Positions 60,448 through 64,000 of a DNA stretch of 64,000 nucleotides are shown piece by piece. A model generated the notes under the pieces. That model had not been told where the DNA came from, made no database searches, and saw only the letters and a program-made list of their open reading frames with translations. Source of the DNA: Cucumis sativus. Taxonomy: Eukaryota; Streptophyta; Magnoliopsida; Cucurbitales; Cucurbitaceae. The position numbers were made by a program, and so were the translations under genes. The DNA lies in NCBI RefSeq assembly GCF_000004075.3, contig NC_026657.2:34768732-34832731 (forward strand), written 5' to 3'. The first letter of the stretch is position 1, and the number at the start of each line of letters is the position of its first letter.

Positions 60448-61538
60448 GGGCCGTTTGGTTTGTGGGTGAAGAGGGTGGGAATGGGTATGGGCTTACAAAG
60501 TCCACGTTGGGTTGACGAGTATTTTATTTTTACCCTGGAAGAAATATTTTTCAGAGTTTATTATTCATCACGATTTACAATCTCATCAATAATCAAAGGT
60601 TTGTGATTCCTTTCCTCATGCTTGGGTGATCTCGATGAATTTTGCCTTGAGTCTCAAATCGAAATCATCTTGTTTTTCATCTTGGGGTAACTTTGCCTTA
60701 GTTTTAAAATTTAAATAATTTGTTTTCATTTCGGAACATCTAGTACAACTTTGTTTCGAGTTTTAAAACATTTTTCTTCTGTTTTTCATCTTGGTGCATT
60801 TTAGAGGAACTTTGCCTCTTAGTTATTTATTTATCCTCTTAAGTTCTTAATATCATATCCTCTTAAGTTCTTAATATCATTTCCATGCGCAGCCAAACAA
60901 GTAGGGAATAAATGATGACTAAGAATTATAATCAAGGATATCTGCTTTTGGCTATGCATGGTAAAATTAATTGATAAACAATAAATCTAATTGAAAAGTT
61001 TGAGAAAAACTAATTATTTAACAATTAAATAATAATATTAATTAAATTATTATAAATTTGATGGATTTATATAACCATGATCAAATATTTCATAATTCTA
61101 ATTAATTAATTATAAAACTATTAATAATAATTATCATTAACTAATTACAAATATAATCAATTAATTGATAGTTTATTTATTGCATCAATTCTTTACCATT
61201 TATTTAAAAATAGATATGAGTATATGTGTATATAATAAACTAATTTATTAAACTAAAATAAAAGGTATATATATATTAAATTAGGGTAGTTAAACGCTAA
61301 GGTAGTTTTATAAACCACAAATTTAATTTTAATATAACTAATTTCAATAATATAAAAATAGAAAAATGTATTAAAAGAAAAAAGAGTAGGGAGAGTAAGA
61401 AAAATTCATCATTTTGTATGAGTATAGTTAATGAACATAAAAGATACATAAAAATAGTTTTGATTTTATACCAAAGAAGGAAATGGTTACAGTCATATTC
61501 ATTTCCACCCTTATTCTTCCCTTAATCCAAATGGTCCC
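60448..61538. mobile_element. Candidate inverted-repeat DNA element, about 1.1 kb
   Basis: The left end reads GGGCCGTTTGGTTTGTGGG, then GTGGGAATGGGTATG. The reverse complement of the right end reads GGGACCATTTGGATTAAGGG, then GGTGGAAATGAATATG. They match at roughly 70% over 40 bases. Flanks GATAGATT and GAAGGATT agree at 6 of 8 positions if the right end includes one extra G. No transposase frame is present. GGGCCGTTTGG ends are typical of plant MITEs; the superfamily is uncertain. Confidence 0.4.
60833..60880. repeat. Exact 24-bp tandem duplication
   Basis: Two identical adjacent copies of a 24-mer beginning ATCCTCTTAAGTTC and ending AATATCAT occupy 60833-60856 and 60857-60880. Identity implies a recent replication-slippage event. 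Confidence 0.95.
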
Positions 61539-62440
61539 GGAAGGATTAAGAAGAGTTTAAGAGACGTAGAATTTTCCCTCATTCGTCTACCTTTTGAGTT
61601 TATGAAACTAGCAATGAAGATGAGATGTGTAATCACTTATTATGACTTGCAATAATGAAATTAAGTAAAAAGCGTAAATTGTAGTTCGTTGGTACATTTT
61701 CACGTTAAAAGATCTAGATAATAAAGAAATGTAATAATATGTAGAATCAATTTAGACATGAACTCTAATATCTTTTTATCATCAAAATATATAGAAATTT
61801 AAACAAATCAATTGGCAATTATTGTAATTTAAATGTTCGAGATTTTATACATAGTATTTAATATTTGATAACTAGGTTTAATAGATTTATAAGTTAAATT
61901 GCCATTAATAATGAACATTACTTTTTTACCACTTTAGATTTTATCTTTATTATTAGGTTTCAAAATTGTATAGTTTTATTATTGTGTTTTCTTTCTATTT
62001 AGTACCTAAAATTTTAAAATTATAGCATATATATAATTAGGTCGACACCAATTTTTACCACTATAGGCAATTAATTATAAATTATAAAATTGTAATTACT
62101 TTTAATTAATTAATTTATAGTTTAAGTCAAATATGAAAATAAGAATTAGCAATGTATTGAAGTAAAAATAAATGTAAGATATTGAAATATGAGTACCAAA
62201 CAAAAACAAAATTTAAAATTTACAAGTAAAAAAGCACCCTTTTGTAATCTTAATCTAAGAGTAAAATAATGAGAAGCACCCTTTTATAAGTAAAATAATT
62301 CCTTAATCTAAGAGGAATTAAGCTTAAAATTAACTTATAAAGTTAAAGATATATCATTAAGGACTAAATAATAATTAGACCCAAAACTTATGATCATAAA
62401 AACTTAACATCGAAATTAGATAAAACGATATGTAAGAACG

Positions 62441-62750
62441 ACGTCGTGTTGGCCTTCTTCATCTTTCATCCCGCGTCGTCCCGTCTGACTCTGAACTTCT
62501 CAGTCAGCCCACCGACGGTTCGGTTAAGTGATTCTCCACCGCACCGATTGCCGGAATTTTTATCACATTTTGTATGGCTTTTATATCCGATCTAATGGCT
62601 TTCGCTTTTCATCTCTTCCTCTCAAATAAAATCCTACGAACTCGCCGCCATCCTCTTCTTCTCCGGTTTCTCCACTTGCTACTCCGCTACTTGCTCTAAG
62701 TTGAGAGTGTAGGTGAGAGCAGTGGATATTTTGATTCTGAAGTTGCGAAA
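62441..62750 (+). other. GC-richer leader upstream of the hAT relic, possible captured exon
   Basis: This stretch is clearly less AT-rich than its neighbours and has short frames with protein-like composition. One reads SYELAAILFFSGFSTCYSAT and ends next to a donor-like GTAGGTGAGAGC near 62709. I do not recognise a family. It could be a leader exon, a captured gene fragment or part of the transposon. Confidence 0.3.
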
Positions 62751-62756
62751 ATACTA

Positions 62757-63947
62757 ATGGCAAAAATGATCATAATTGATAAATTGCCTCTCAAGTTTGT
62801 GGAAGATGAAGGGTTTAGAAGGTTTTTGGAGCAAACTTTGTGTAAATATGTTCCACAGTTTGTCATTCCCTCTCAACCTACATTAGCTAAGTATATATTG
62901 AAAATATACTCGAGTGAGAAGAATCCCTGAGGAACATTTTTGTGGAACAAAGTCTTAGAATTTCTCTCACAGTTGATACGTGGACGTCGGATCATGATAT
63001 GAACTATATAGTTCTTACTGCACATTTCATTGATGTCAATTGGAGAATGCAGAAGAAGATTCTTAACTTTTGTCCAATTGAGAGTCTCGATGGAGGGAGG
63101 GACTATTGGAAAAGGAGTAGTATCTTATTTGATGAAATGGTGTATTGAAAAAATATTGACTTTCACCATAAACGATGGTCGTTCAAATGATGCTGCCATT
63201 GCTTATTTAGTTCACCATTTCAAGAATACGTTGGTTATGGATGGTAAATTTATGCACATTAAATGTTGTGCCCACATTATTAATTTGATCGTATGTGATA
63301 TCATGGAAGATTTTCATGAGTTGATATCTAAGGTTCGAAATATTGTTAGGTATGTGAGATCTACTCCTGAACGATTTAGGATCTTCAAAAAATGTATTGC
63401 AGAGCAGAACTTATCTAGCCAGAGTGCCGTGTGCCTTGATTTTCCAAATATGTGGGACTATACCTACTTGATGCTTGAGGGAGCAGAGAAGTTTGAAAAA
63501 GCATTTGAAAGACTAAAGATCTATGAGAAGGCTTTTTTGGAAGAGGATATTCCCACTAGCAAAGATTGGGAGGTTGTCAGAACACTTGTTCCATTTTTAT
63601 CGCTGTTTTATAAAGCGACTTTAAGACTCTCTGGTTCTCTTCACGTCCCTTCAAATGTGATCTTTGATGAGATAAGCACCATTCAAAATTACATAAAAAA
63701 GTATACTTCCAATTCTGATAATCTTGTTCTCAAAGACATGGCGACAAAAATGCAAGTGAAGTATGATAAGTATTGGGGGAGTAGTGAAAATACTAATTAC
63801 TTGTTATACATTGCCGTTGTTCTAGACCCTCGTTACAAGTTGAAATTTATGGGATATTGCTTTAGTGAAATGTTTGAGGGTAGTGTGGCAAAAGAGATGT
63901 ATAAGAAGGTTGAAATTTGTCGAGGTGCACACAAATTATCTCGATAA
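62757..63947 (+). pseudogene. hAT transposase relic (zinc finger BED/RICESLEEPER-like), runs toward the window edge
   Basis: Three plus-frame pieces follow each other. 62757-62925 reads AKMIIIDKLPLKFVEDEGFR; it is followed by a TGA and frame change near 62927. 62929-63090 reads RISLTVDTWTSDHDMNYIVL then TAHFIDVNWRMQKKILNF; the frame changes again near 63090-63105. 63105-63947 reads GKGVVSYLMKWCIEKI, DGRSNDAAIAYLVHHFK, the HIKCCAHIINLIV motif, and DPRYKLKFMGYCF, then stops. This is the RNase-H-like catalytic core of plant hAT transposases. D of TVDTWTS, D of NDGRSND and the C..H pair are visible. The N-terminal BED finger is absent and the C-terminal dimerisation domain would lie beyond 64000. 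At least two frame breaks make it non-functional. Confidence 0.88.
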
Positions 63948-64000
63948 TAATGCATATGAAGAAAATTTGATTTCATTTCATTTCATTTTATTGCATACAC

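Larger units (their letters stand above)
59910..62440. other. Intergenic region downstream of SURF2
   Basis: The SURF2 3' untranslated region occupies the first few hundred bases. No other gene is seen. The region includes diverged repeats of about 51-61 bp at 60640-60815 around TTTGCCTTGAGT/TTTGTTTCGAGT, an exact 24-bp tandem duplication at 60833-60880, and a pair of facing inverted ends at 60448 and 61538. Confidence 0.55.

Noticed and set aside
1-64000. CRISPR arrays, bacterial-type operons or a new multi-gene system
   Set aside because: The DNA is plant nuclear with monocistronic intron-bearing genes. The tandem repeats found are too few or too long for such arrays, and no functional cluster beyond the GDSL pair is visible.

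Overview
The window is nuclear DNA of a flowering plant, most likely a eudicot. It carries a plant-type tRNA-Ile(AAU), multi-exon genes with GT-AG introns in AT-rich intergenic DNA, an AGCVIII kinase with the plant-specific DFD motif, a PLS-class pentatricopeptide (PPR) protein and plant repeat families. My guess is a cucurbit; that rests on remembered repeat style and is not proven by the sequence.

Layout. 1-13.3 kb: a tRNA gene, then about 12 kb of AT-rich gene-free DNA with microsatellites and one hAT-like MITE. 13.3-17.3 kb: D6PK-like AGC kinase (+). 18.8-27.1 kb: an intact PPR gene (-), head to head with a sucrase/ferredoxin-like gene (+), followed by a decayed second copy of the PPR gene (-). 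Intron 4 of the sucrase/ferredoxin-like gene holds a TRIM-like retroelement remnant and a 206-bp tandem repeat. 27.1-31.9 kb: no gene. 31.9-35.3 kb: ATN1-type Raf-like kinase (+). 35.6-37.0 kb: a small coiled-coil protein of unknown function (-). 38.0-42.5 kb: SGF29, the tandem-Tudor H3K4me reader of SAGA (-). 45.2-51.1 kb: two tandem GDSL esterase/lipase genes (-) with matching exon structure. 53.5-55.5 kb: a graveyard holding a SURF2 exon-1 relic, a LINE zf-RVT relic and a plant mobile domain relic. 56.4-59.9 kb: SURF2 (+). 62.7-64 kb: a broken hAT transposase running to the window edge.

I reconstructed complete, frame-consistent exon chains for nine protein genes. The order D6PKL / sucrase-ferredoxin / ATN1 / SGF29 / GDSL / SURF2 resembles, from memory, the duplicated Arabidopsis blocks around At3g27460-27580, At5g40510-40570 and At5g14440-14450. 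The genes look like ordinary neighbours in a conserved block rather than one pathway. I found no convincing new multi-gene system. The items most worth a second look are small-scale: a GC-AG intron, a 14-nt micro-exon, a decayed C-terminal tail, an indel that orders a duplication and a retroelement insertion, a start codon inside a hexanucleotide repeat, a long leader ORF and several gene relics.
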